Notes under the pieces: generated by a model | The model's input: only the letters and a program-made list of their open reading frames with translations | Told to the model about the DNA's origin: nothing | Databases searched by the model: none | Assembly: GCA_023395465.1 (NCBI GenBank) | Contig: JAEWZE010000052.1 | Location: 1-30,964, forward strand | Reading direction: 5' to 3' | From: Pseudomonadota bacterium | Lineage (GTDB): Bacteria > Pseudomonadota > Gammaproteobacteria > Xanthomonadales > Xanthomonadaceae | DNA: 30,964 nucleotides | Program-made: the position numbers and the translations under genes | Shown here: one piece after another, positions 14,833-21,692 of the stretch | How the letters are laid out: each line of letters starts with the position of its first letter | Position numbering within the stretch: the first letter of the stretch is position 1

Positions 14833-14973
14833 TCATGCCTCCGCGAACAGGGCGATCGACTCGACGTGCGCGGTCTGCGGGAACATGTCCGCGCCACCAT
14901 CCAGGCCGGCTGCCCGGACGATGAACGCGTCGCCACGCGCAAGGCAGTCACCACCACGCCCGGGTGCTTTCAT
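14833..14973 (-). pseudogene. Detached rlmD 3' end, copy 1 (next to CYTH gene)
   Basis: This short frame ends DMFPQTAHVESIALFAEA. It repeats the last motif of RlmD, including the Glu that serves as general base in the family, but it is not connected to the gene. Upstream residues CLARGDAFIV vaguely resemble LARDAGYLV of RlmD. Its TGA overlaps the CYTH ATG at 14836 (ATGA), as an intact upstream gene might. It is probably a relic of an earlier rlmD end. Confidence 0.5.
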
Positions 14974-15165
14974 GGGCGCACGAACAACGCCATGCTCTCG
15001 ACGTGCGCGGTCTGGGGGAACATGTCCGCGCCTCCATCCAGACCGGGGTGCCCGGATGATGAGCGCGTCGCCACGCGCAAGGCAGTCACCACCACGCCCG
15101 GGCCCTTTCATGGGCGCACGAACAGCGCAATGCTCTCGACGTGCGCGGTCTGGGGAAACATGTCC
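14844..15165. repeat. 137-138 bp tandem repeat built from rlmD 3' ends
   Basis: Units start at 14844, 14981 and 15119, each with CGAACA. The first is 137 bp and the second 138 bp. By eye they differ at about 14 bases plus one indel. The third is the genuine rlmD 3' end and is shared for about 47 bp (15119-15165) with only three differences from unit 2 before it diverges. The remaining 90 bp of each full unit has no counterpart inside rlmD at the DNA level. The array fills the gap between rlmD and the CYTH gene. Confidence 0.9.
14970..15107 (-). pseudogene. Detached rlmD 3' end, copy 2
   Basis: This unit contains DMFPQTAHVESMALFVRP followed by TGA at 14970-14972, nearly identical to the true RlmD end. 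Relative to copy 1 it has one extra C in its upstream half, which shifts the CLARGDA reading frame out of phase with the tail. It cannot be expressed as part of RlmD, because the intact gene stops at 15108. Confidence 0.5.
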
Positions 15166-16439
15166 ATCACCCCCGCGCTCGCCAGCTTCCATCCACGCTC
15201 GTTGACCAGATAGCCGGCGTCGCGCGCCAGCGAACCGGGGTGGCAGCTGACGTAGACGATGCGGCCGAAGCGCTCCAGCGGCAACTGCCTGAGCACGTCG
15301 ATCGCGCCCGAGCGGGGCGGATCGAGCAGGAGTTTGTCGAAGCCCTGCCGCATCCAGGCGGCGCCGCGCTGGTCCCGGGTGAGGTCGGCGGCGTGGAAGG
15401 CCGCGTTCGCCAGGCCGTTGTTCCCGGCGTTCTCGCGTGCGCGCGCCACCAGGCCGGCCTCGCCCTCGACGCCGACCGCCTCGGAGACCAGGCGCGCCAT
15501 CGGCAGGGTGAAGTTGCCCAGTCCGCAGAACAGGTCAAGCACACGGTCGGTCGGCTGCAGGTCCAGCAGTTCGAACGCGCGCGCGATCATGTCCTCGTTG
15601 AGGCGGGCATTGACCTGGATGAAGTCCAGCGGGCGGAACGCGAACGTGATGTCCCAGGGCTCGAGCCGGAACGACAGCGAGGGCTGTTCCGGCCACAGCG
15701 CGTGCACCGAATCCAGGCCGCCGGGTTGCAGGTGGATCGCCACCCGATGCCGTTCTCCGAACCCGCGCAGCGCCGCCAGGTCCGCCTCGCCGAAGGGCTG
15801 CAGGTGGCGGAACACCAGCGCCACGCCGTCGAAGCCGGGCTGCGCATCGCCGACGATGAACTCGATCTGCGGCACGTCGCGCCGCGCCTGCAGGCCGTCG
15901 ACCAGGGCCGACAGCGGCGCGATCAGGGCGCCAACCCCGGGCACCACGGTGTGGCACTCGCGCAGGTCGGCGACGAAGCGCGGATCGCGCTCGCGGAAGC
16001 CGACCAGGGTCTTGTCCTTCTTCTCCACGCGGCGCACCGAGAACCGGCCCTTGCGGCGGTAGCCCCAGGCGCCGCCGGTCAGCGGCGGCAGCACGCCGGC
16101 GGGGTCGACGTGGCCGATGCGCTCGAAGTTCTCCAGCAGCACGCGCTGCTTGGCCAGGATCTGCTTCGATTCGTCCAGGTGCTGCAGCACGCAGCCGCTG
16201 CACACGCCGAAATGGGCGCAGCGCGGCTCGACGCGGTCGGACGAGGCCTGCAGCACCTCGAGCGTGGTGGCCTCGTCGAAACTGCGCGAACGCGCTGTCT
16301 GGCGCACCATCACCCGTTCGCCCGGCAGCGCATCGGCGACGAACACGGTCTTGCCGCCCTCGCGGCGCGCCACGCCGCGCCCGTCATGGCTCAGGTCGTT
16401 GATCTCGAGTTCGAAGGGCGTCTGGTCGATCCGGGCCAC
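15108..16439 (-). CDS. rlmD: 23S rRNA (uracil(1939)-C(5))-methyltransferase RlmD
   Basis: This 443-residue enzyme uses S-adenosylmethionine to methylate U1939 of 23S rRNA. An N-terminal TRAM domain (about 1-65) precedes the 4Fe-4S cysteines Cys74, Cys80, Cys83 and Cys162, the same numbering as E. coli RlmD. The C-terminal domain has the SAM motif DLFCGLGNFTLPMA, LDPPRSG, the nucleophile Cys399 in YVSCHPGSLARD and Glu435 in TAHVES. The start is GTG at 16439. No Shine-Dalgarno sequence is evident, but the TRAM domain fixes the start, and a small hairpin TGCGG-CCTTC-CCGCA sits just upstream. The last 47 bp are duplicated twice downstream. An 82-bp gap separates it from the ydbL-like gene, with a promoter of its own. 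Confidence 0.97.
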   Translation of the reverse strand: MARIDQTPFELEINDLSHDGRGVARREGGKTVFVADALPGERVMVRQTARSRSFDEATTLEVLQASSDRVEPRCAHFGVCSGCVLQHLDESKQILAKQRVLLENFERIGHVDPAGVLPPLTGGAWGYRRKGRFSVRRVEKKDKTLVGFRERDPRFVADLRECHTVVPGVGALIAPLSALVDGLQARRDVPQIEFIVGDAQPGFDGVALVFRHLQPFGEADLAALRGFGERHRVAIHLQPGGLDSVHALWPEQPSLSFRLEPWDITFAFRPLDFIQVNARLNEDMIARAFELLDLQPTDRVLDLFCGLGNFTLPMARLVSEAVGVEGEAGLVARARENAGNNGLANAAFHAADLTRDQRGAAWMRQGFDKLLLDPPRSGAIDVLRQLPLERFGRIVYVSCHPGSLARDAGYLVNERGWKLASAGVMDMFPQTAHVESIALFVRP

Positions 16440-16470
16440 GTGTCGTCAGCTGCGTGCGGGAAGGCCGCAC

Positions 16471-16479
16471 ATTGTCGCA
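16471..16479 (-). promoter_or_regulatory. Extended -10 promoter of rlmD
   Basis: The minus strand reads TGC-GACAAT, inside the word CATCTGCGACAATGT, 31 bases before the GTG start. No -35 box is apparent. The same word precedes nagZ. Confidence 0.5.
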
Positions 16480-16521
16480 GATGCCGCCGCCGCGCCCGGG
16501 GTTGGCGCCCCGGCGTCCCGC

Positions 16522-17121
16522 CTACTTCTGCTTCCAGGTGCCGCCCTGCTGGTACCACCAGCCCGGGCGCGCACTCGCAATCCACTGGCGGGCGAACACG
16601 TCGCGGATCTGCGGTTCCCACTCCGGATGGCCGTTGGCCACGGCGATCTCGCGATACACGGCCTTGCGATCGCGGTTGTCGTCGGCCACGGCGGCATTGA
16701 CCGCGACCCGGTCCTTGATCGCCAGCCTGGACGCATCGCGCACCACCACCGTGCCGTCGCCGGCGAAGCCCAGCGCGCCGGAATCGAAATGCGGCCGCAG
16801 CGCCGAAGCGAAGCGCGATTCCATGCGCGACTGGATCGCCTGGATGGCCGGCGTGCGGATGGTGATGTCGGGCTGCGCCTGCGCCTGCGCGGCGCCGATG
16901 CCCAGCAGCATCCACGGATCGAAACGCAGCTGGCGCATCGCCATGCCGCCATCGCCGGGCCTGGGCGTGGGCGCCGGCGCCGGCACCGCCTCGTCGCCGA
17001 TCACGTTCTCGACGAACTCGCGCGCGGCTTCGCGCGCCTCGGCCGCGGGGAAATAGACGTTGATCGTCACGCAGGCGCACAGCACCAGCGACAGCAGCGA
17101 GATTCCCAGGACACGGCGCAT
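16522..17121 (-). CDS. YdbL-like (DUF1318) lipoprotein
   Basis: This 199-residue protein has a lipoprotein-type signal (MRRVLGISLLSLVLCAC, acylated at one of the two Cys). TINVYFPAAEAREAAREFVE follows, then a Pro-rich linker, then the DUF1318 domain (about 125-199) with LAIKDRVAVNAAVADDNRDR and the end IASARPGWWYQQGGTWKQK. E. coli YdbL is a short periplasmic protein without a lipid anchor, encoded in ydbH-ynbE-ydbL, where the lipoprotein YnbE links YdbH to the outer membrane. Here no ynbE is present and the YdbL-like protein carries its own lipid anchor. It may therefore combine both roles. GGGAG lies seven bases before the ATG. It follows the ydbH-like gene by 36 bp. Confidence 0.88.
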   Translation of the reverse strand: MRRVLGISLLSLVLCACVTINVYFPAAEAREAAREFVENVIGDEAVPAPAPTPRPGDGGMAMRQLRFDPWMLLGIGAAQAQAQPDITIRTPAIQAIQSRMESRFASALRPHFDSGALGFAGDGTVVVRDASRLAIKDRVAVNAAVADDNRDRKAVYREIAVANGHPEWEPQIRDVFARQWIASARPGWWYQQGGTWKQK

Positions 17122-17157
17122 GCGATGACTCCCGACGTTGATGACGATGCGGCGACC

Positions 17158-19173
17158 TCAGTCCACCACCGGCGCGACATCGCCGGTGGCGACCGCGGCC
17201 AGGCGTTCGAGCAGGGTCGGCCAGTCGACGTTGCGGTTGAACCCGACCACCTGCAGACGCGGCACCCCTGCGCCTTCGACGATAGTAAAGCCATTGCCCG
17301 CTGAATGCAGACCCGACATCGCGCAGACCTCGTTGGCCAGCCGGCAGCCGATGCCGATGCGGCGATAGCCGAAGTCGTCGAACAGGCCGATCAGCCGTCC
17401 CTGCAGGCTGCTCACGAAGGACGCGTCGCCCACGCTGGAGATGTCCTGCACCGCGCGCTGGCTGATGCGCTGGCGCACGCCGCGCCGCGGCTCGGTGTGG
17501 AACTCCGCGTCGAAGGCGGTCGCGGTCCAGTCGACCAGGCGCAATCCGTCGATGCGTCCATGCAGGCGCCCGCTGATGCTGCCGAAGTCGAACACGCCGG
17601 TGATGTCGAGCAGGTCGAGGTCGTGCAGCGACAGGTCGGCCGACAGCGTGGGCGCGACGCCGAAGGGGCGCTCCATCGACAGCGCACCCACGTCGATGCG
17701 GCCATCGAACAGGTGCACGCTCAGGCCGCCGTCGAAGTCCAGTCGCTCGTCCGCATAGCGTGCACTGGGGATGCGGCCGGACAGGGTGCCGCGGAACTCC
17801 GGCCAGCCCAGGGCGCTGGCGAGCTGTCCGACATCGAGTGCGTCGAGCGCCAGGCCGAAGCCCACCCGCAGGCCTGCGCCCGCCTGCGGCGGGGTCAGGC
17901 TGAAGTCCTCCAGACGCACCTGGCCACCGAGCATCTCCAGGGTGGCGGCCTCGCGCAGTCGCAGCGTGCCCGAGCCGCTGCGCAGCGGCAGGCGCACCGG
18001 ACCGAAGCCAAGCTCGTAGAGTGCGCCGCCGCGCCAGCGCAGTTCGCTGTCGACCTCGCCGCCGGCCGCCTGGCGCAGGTCGCCCTCCAGGCCTTCGATG
18101 CGGAAGCGTCCGCGTGGATCGGTGATGCCGACCTGGTCCAGGGACAGGTCCAGCGTCTGCAGCTGGCCACCGTCGAGCTGCACTCGCGCGATCGCCGCAC
18201 CGTCCAGCGCGAGTCCCGACAGTCCCGCCAGGCCGAGCCACCCCGACAGGTAACGGTCGGGCAAGGCGGCAAGCGCCTGGCTGCGGGCGGTCAGTTCAAG
18301 GCTTTGCAGGCTGGCCTGCGCATCGAGCTCGGCGCTGCCTTGCGCCTGCAGCGTGTCGCCATCGCGCCACTCGACCCGCGGCGCGGACCAGCCGCCACCG
18401 GCCAACTGCCGCGCATCGATTCCAAACGCGACCGGCGGCCCGCCCAGTGCGAGATAGGCGTTGCCGAACAGTGCCTCGCCGCGCGCGATCCCGCCGTCGA
18501 GCGACAGCAGCATGCCGCCGTCCTGCGGCACGCGCAGATCGAAGCGCACCGTACCGTCGACATCGCCCAGCGCGACGCTGCCATCGTCCGACTCCAGGCC
18601 CAGTCCCGCCAGCGCCAGCCGGCCCTCGACCTGCAGCGGACGCGCGTCCGGCGCATGCAGCGCGATCGTGCCGTCCATCGTGCCGGCGGCCAGGCGCCCG
18701 CCGGCCCAGGCCTGCGCCAGCAGCGCCTGCGCCCACAGCATTGGCACGCGGGTGAGCTCGAGCTGCGTGGCGTCTGGGCTGCCGGCATTGCGATGCAGCG
18801 CCAGCCGCGCGTCACCGCCAGACAGCACCGCATCGGTGCTGGCCGGGGACAGGTCCACCGCCAGATGCAGCGGCGCGCCGCCCTGCCCCCGCAGCGGACC
18901 TTCGCAGCGCCAGGCCTCGCCCTGCTGCCGCGCCAGCGGGCACTGCCAGCGCACGCCGGTGAAGCGGTAACCCAGCGCCGGCGCTTCGATCCGCGCCGCC
19001 TCGATCCGCAGTTCGCCCTGCGCCGCCTGCGCCGGCCAATGCAGGCGCACGCGCACGTCGCGCAGCTCCACGCCCGCGGACGTGATGGCGTCGATGCGCG
19101 CGGTCGCCGTCCGCGCGACGGCGGGGGCCGCCGCCAGCGCCAGCAGCAACAGCGTTAAGATGCGCCAAGGCAT
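17158..19173 (-). CDS. YdbH-like AsmA-superfamily intermembrane protein
   Basis: This 671-residue protein has an N-terminal signal or anchor (MPWRILTLLLLALAAAPAVA) and then long runs of amphipathic beta-strands with repeated LxLxG-type patterns. This is the look of bridge-like lipid-transfer proteins of the AsmA/TamB group. The C-terminal part (SISGRLHGRIDGLRLVDW, FDAEFHTEPRRGVRQRISQ, GIGCRLANEVCAMSG, FNRNVDWPTLLERLA) fits the YdbH domain. In E. coli, TamB, YhdP and YdbH are jointly required for phospholipid transport to the outer membrane. A YdbL-like lipoprotein follows 36 bp downstream, which supports the assignment. TATGCT lies six bases before the ATG, so the mRNA may be leaderless. It is divergent from the receiver-Hpt gene by 33 bp. 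Confidence 0.88.
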   Translation of the reverse strand: MPWRILTLLLLALAAAPAVARTATARIDAITSAGVELRDVRVRLHWPAQAAQGELRIEAARIEAPALGYRFTGVRWQCPLARQQGEAWRCEGPLRGQGGAPLHLAVDLSPASTDAVLSGGDARLALHRNAGSPDATQLELTRVPMLWAQALLAQAWAGGRLAAGTMDGTIALHAPDARPLQVEGRLALAGLGLESDDGSVALGDVDGTVRFDLRVPQDGGMLLSLDGGIARGEALFGNAYLALGGPPVAFGIDARQLAGGGWSAPRVEWRDGDTLQAQGSAELDAQASLQSLELTARSQALAALPDRYLSGWLGLAGLSGLALDGAAIARVQLDGGQLQTLDLSLDQVGITDPRGRFRIEGLEGDLRQAAGGEVDSELRWRGGALYELGFGPVRLPLRSGSGTLRLREAATLEMLGGQVRLEDFSLTPPQAGAGLRVGFGLALDALDVGQLASALGWPEFRGTLSGRIPSARYADERLDFDGGLSVHLFDGRIDVGALSMERPFGVAPTLSADLSLHDLDLLDITGVFDFGSISGRLHGRIDGLRLVDWTATAFDAEFHTEPRRGVRQRISQRAVQDISSVGDASFVSSLQGRLIGLFDDFGYRRIGIGCRLANEVCAMSGLHSAGNGFTIVEGAGVPRLQVVGFNRNVDWPTLLERLAAVATGDVAPVVD

Positions 19174-19179
19174 CGGGCG

Positions 19180-19185
19180 AGCATA
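19180..19185 (-). promoter_or_regulatory. Candidate -10 box for a leaderless ydbH-like mRNA
   Basis: Minus-strand TATGCT is followed by six bases and the ATG at 19173. No Shine-Dalgarno sequence is present. It lies in the only AT-rich spot of the 33-bp divergent gap. Confidence 0.35.
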
Positions 19186-19206
19186 TCCGCTGCGCGGGGA
19201 GCGACG

Positions 19207-19941
19207 ATGAATCCACGGATCCTGCTGGTCGAGGACGACCCTACGAGCCGCGCCTTCCTGCAGGCGGCGACCGAATCGCTGCCCGCACAGGTCGACGCCG
19301 CGGCCAGCATGGCCGAAGCGCTCGCGCTGGCCGGCGCCCATGCCCACGCGCTGTGGCTGATCGACGCCAACCTGCCCGACGGCAGCGGTAGCGAACTGCT
19401 GGCGCGGCTGCGCGCGGGCGGCGCGTCCACGCCGGCCCTCGCGCACACCGCCTCGCGCGAGCGCGCCGAACACCAGGCGCTGCTGGCGGCGGGCTTCCTG
19501 GCCACGCTGGCCAAGCCGCTGCCGGCCGGGGAGTGGCTTGCCGCGATCCGGCGCGCGCTGGCGGGACCCGACGGCGGTGGAGCGGAGCCCCTGGAACCCG
19601 GCGCGCACCGGATTGGACAACCACCCGCGGACTACGATCTGGCGGTGTGGGACGACGCACAGGCGCTTTCGGCGCTGGCGGGCGACGCCGGCAACGTGGC
19701 CGCCATGCGCAGGCTGTTCCTGGCCGAACTGCCGGGCGCGCGCGACAGCATCGTCGCGGCCGCGGCCGCCGGCGACCTGGAGGCGCTGCGTGCGACGCTG
19801 CACCGGCTGGAAGCAGGCTGCGGCTTCGTCGGCGCAGCCCGGCTCGGCGCGGCGGTCGCGCGACTGCGCGCGTCGCCGCGCGCGGGCGAAGTCCTGCAGG
19901 GGTTCGAACGCGCGGCTCAGGACACGCTGTCGGACGCCTGA
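19207..19941 (+). CDS. Receiver-Hpt two-domain phosphorelay protein
   Basis: This 244-residue protein starts with a CheY-type receiver (about 1-120). It shows acidic residues in LLVEDDP (Asp10, Asp11), phospho-acceptor Asp53 in LWLIDANLPDGSG, Thr81 and Lys103 in LAKPL. After a short linker comes an Hpt-like helical domain (about 150-244) with His199 in TLHRLEAGCGFVGAARL, which matches the HSLKGSAxxxGA pattern of histidine phosphotransfer domains. There is no DNA-binding or enzymatic output domain and no kinase nearby, so its partners are unknown. GGGGAG precedes the ATG. It is divergent from the ydbH-like gene and overlaps recO by 25 bp at its 3' end. Confidence 0.9.
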   Translation: MNPRILLVEDDPTSRAFLQAATESLPAQVDAAASMAEALALAGAHAHALWLIDANLPDGSGSELLARLRAGGASTPALAHTASRERAEHQALLAAGFLATLAKPLPAGEWLAAIRRALAGPDGGGAEPLEPGAHRIGQPPADYDLAVWDDAQALSALAGDAGNVAAMRRLFLAELPGARDSIVAAAAAGDLEALRATLHRLEAGCGFVGAARLGAAVARLRASPRAGEVLQGFERAAQDTLSDA

Positions 19942-20672
19942 TCCGCCCCGCGCGACAGCCTGCCCAGTTCACCGGCCAGCTCCCACGATTTCAGTCCGCG
20001 CGCCCCGAGATGCTGCGACAGCACGTCGCGCATCGCGCCGCGCAGGCTGTCGAGGTCGGCCGGATCGGGCCGGCGGTCCTCGCCCAGAGCCAGCAGCGCA
20101 CTGCCCGTGGCATAGCGTGCGCGCGATTCGCCGAGGCGTTCGCCCAGCACGCGGCGCGGCCCGTGCTCGGCATCGAGCCGGTAGCGCGCGGCCGGATCGA
20201 TGGAGATGCCGTCGCCGTCCACGTCGAGCTCGAAGCCGAAGCCGAGCGCCTGCAGCAGGTCGCGCTCGAAGCGGCGCAGGTTCCAGGCCAGCTGCGCGAC
20301 ATCATGGAGTTGCGCACGCAGCTGTCCGTAGCGTTCGTAGAGCTCGGGGTGTGGATCCTGCCGCGGCGCCAGCCGCAGCACCAGCTCGTTGACGTAGAAC
20401 GCGGCCAGGGCGGCATGCCCGGGCAGCAGCGGCGAGGCATCCAGCGCCTCCACCGAGACCAGGTTGGCCAGCTCGCCGCGCTGCACCGCCGCCAGGCGCA
20501 CATGCTGCAGCGGCTGCAGCGCGGCGAACTGCGCCTGCCTTCGCGGTCCGCGCACGCCGCGGGCGAGCAGGCCGAGCCGGCCGTGGTCGCGGGTCAGCAC
20601 GTCGACCAGCAGGCTGGTCTCGCGCCAGGGTCGCGCATGCAGGACGTAGGCCGGCTCGGCGTCGTAGCGCAC
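19917..20672 (-). CDS. recO: DNA repair protein RecO
   Basis: This 251-residue RecO helps RecR load RecA onto SSB-coated single-stranded DNA in the RecF pathway. The N-terminal OB-fold is seen in YVLHARPWRETSLLVDVLTR (in part), HGRLGLLARGVRG and FAALQPLQHVRL. The helical C-terminal part shows FYVNELVLRLAPRQDPHPELYERY and FERDLLQALGFG. As in many gammaproteobacterial RecO proteins, no zinc-finger cysteine cluster is present. The start is GTG at 20672. It follows era by 23 bp, the usual order. Its 3' end overlaps the convergent receiver-Hpt gene by 25 bp, so the two genes share terminal sequence on opposite strands. Confidence 0.97.
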   Translation of the reverse strand: MRYDAEPAYVLHARPWRETSLLVDVLTRDHGRLGLLARGVRGPRRQAQFAALQPLQHVRLAAVQRGELANLVSVEALDASPLLPGHAALAAFYVNELVLRLAPRQDPHPELYERYGQLRAQLHDVAQLAWNLRRFERDLLQALGFGFELDVDGDGISIDPAARYRLDAEHGPRRVLGERLGESRARYATGSALLALGEDRRPDPADLDSLRGAMRDVLSQHLGARGLKSWELAGELGRLSRGADQASDSVS

Positions 20673-20695
20673 GGTTGCCTGTCCTCAGCGCTCGG

Positions 20696-21625
20696 CTACT
20701 CGTAGCCGAGCGTGCGCAACGCCGATTCGTCGTCCGACCAGCCCTCGCGCACGCGCACCCAGGTCTGCAGGAACACCTTGGCGTCGAACAGCTGTTCCAT
20801 GCGCTCGCGCGCACGCTTGCCGATGTCGCGCAGGCGGGTGCCGCCCTTGCCGATGACGATCGCCTTCTGGCCCTCGCGCTCGACCCAGATCACCGCGCCG
20901 ATGCGGTACATCACGCCAGCCTTGGGCGACGGCTCCTCGGTGAACGATTCGATCTCCACCGTCGTGGCGTAAGGCAACTCCGCGCCGAGCTGGCGCATCA
21001 GCTGCTCGCGCAGCAGTTCGCCGGCGAGGAAGCGCTGGCTGCGGTCGGTGATCTCGTCCTCGCCGTACAGCGGCGGCTGCTCCGGCAGCTGCGCCAGCAG
21101 CGAGGCGACCAGCGTGTCCAGCCCGGTGCGCTTGAGCGCGGACACCGGATGCACCGCGGCGAAGCTGCGCCCTTCGGTGACGCGCTGCAGGTAGGGCAGC
21201 AGCGTGGCCTTGTCGCTGATGCGGTCGACCTGGTTGACCACCAGCACCAGCGGCAACCCGCTGGCGTGCAGCGTGTCGTAGGCGAGCGTGTCTTCCTCGT
21301 CCCAGCGCCCGGCCTCGACCACCAGCGCGGCGGCATCGACGCCCTCGAGCGCGCCGCGCGCGGCGCGGTTGAGCACCCGGTTGAGCGCCGACGAGGCACG
21401 CTTGCCGCCTTCCAGGTGCAGTCCAGGCGTATCGACCAGCACGATCTGCCCCGCAGGCATCGTGGCAATGCCCAGCAGCCGGTGGCGCGTGGTCTGCGGA
21501 CGATTGGAGACGATGCTGACGTTGGCGCCCACCAGCGCGTTGACCAGGGTGGACTTGCCCACGTTCGGGCGGCCGATGACGGCGAGATGGCCAGCGCGGT
21601 GCGCGGCGGGAGGGTTCTGCGACAT
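20696..21625 (-). CDS. era: GTPase Era
   Basis: This 309-residue GTPase binds the 3' end of 16S rRNA and aids 30S maturation at the inner membrane. The G1 motif GRPNVGKST is at 18-26, the G2 region has NRPQTTRHRLLGI, the G3 motif DTPG is at 65-68, and the G4 motif NQVD at 131-134. A KH domain with IVIGKGGTRLRDIGKRARE follows near residues 265-285. All are intact. The ATG at 21625 begins the short family-typical N-terminus. A TACAAT box seven bases upstream could give a leaderless transcript in addition to read-through from rnc, whose stop is 67 bp upstream. Confidence 0.97.
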   Translation of the reverse strand: MSQNPPAAHRAGHLAVIGRPNVGKSTLVNALVGANVSIVSNRPQTTRHRLLGIATMPAGQIVLVDTPGLHLEGGKRASSALNRVLNRAARGALEGVDAAALVVEAGRWDEEDTLAYDTLHASGLPLVLVVNQVDRISDKATLLPYLQRVTEGRSFAAVHPVSALKRTGLDTLVASLLAQLPEQPPLYGEDEITDRSQRFLAGELLREQLMRQLGAELPYATTVEIESFTEEPSPKAGVMYRIGAVIWVEREGQKAIVIGKGGTRLRDIGKRARERMEQLFDAKVFLQTWVRVREGWSDDESALRTLGYE

Positions 21626-21632
21626 GGCGCGG

Positions 21633-21638
21633 ATTGTA
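21633..21638 (-). promoter_or_regulatory. Candidate -10 box for a leaderless era mRNA
   Basis: Minus-strand TACAAT is followed by seven bases and the era ATG at 21625. No Shine-Dalgarno sequence precedes the ATG and no clear -35 is visible. Confidence 0.35.
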
Positions 21639-21692
21639 GGGGAGTTGCGGGTCCATGGCGGTGATCGGCGGATCGGCCGCCGCCCGCCGGGC

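Noticed and set aside
14202..14957. A longer minus-strand gene spanning the repeat and the CYTH region in another frame
   Set aside because: It lacks any motif, while the CYTH frame has EIERKFLV and the expected strand pattern.
14844..15165. The tandem repeats as a CRISPR array
   Set aside because: The unit is 137-138 bp with no alternation of short repeats and unique spacers, there are no cas genes, and the repeat contains rlmD coding sequence.
16495..16513. Hairpin CCGGGG/CCCCGG after the ydbL-like gene as a terminator
   Set aside because: The stem is only about six pairs and no T-run follows on the minus strand, so it was not listed as a feature.
17305..19158. A 617-codon open frame on the plus strand opposite the ydbH-like gene
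   Set aside because: Gln/Arg/Ala-rich reading without motifs or a start signal. The minus strand has a signal peptide, a family C-terminus and a partner gene.
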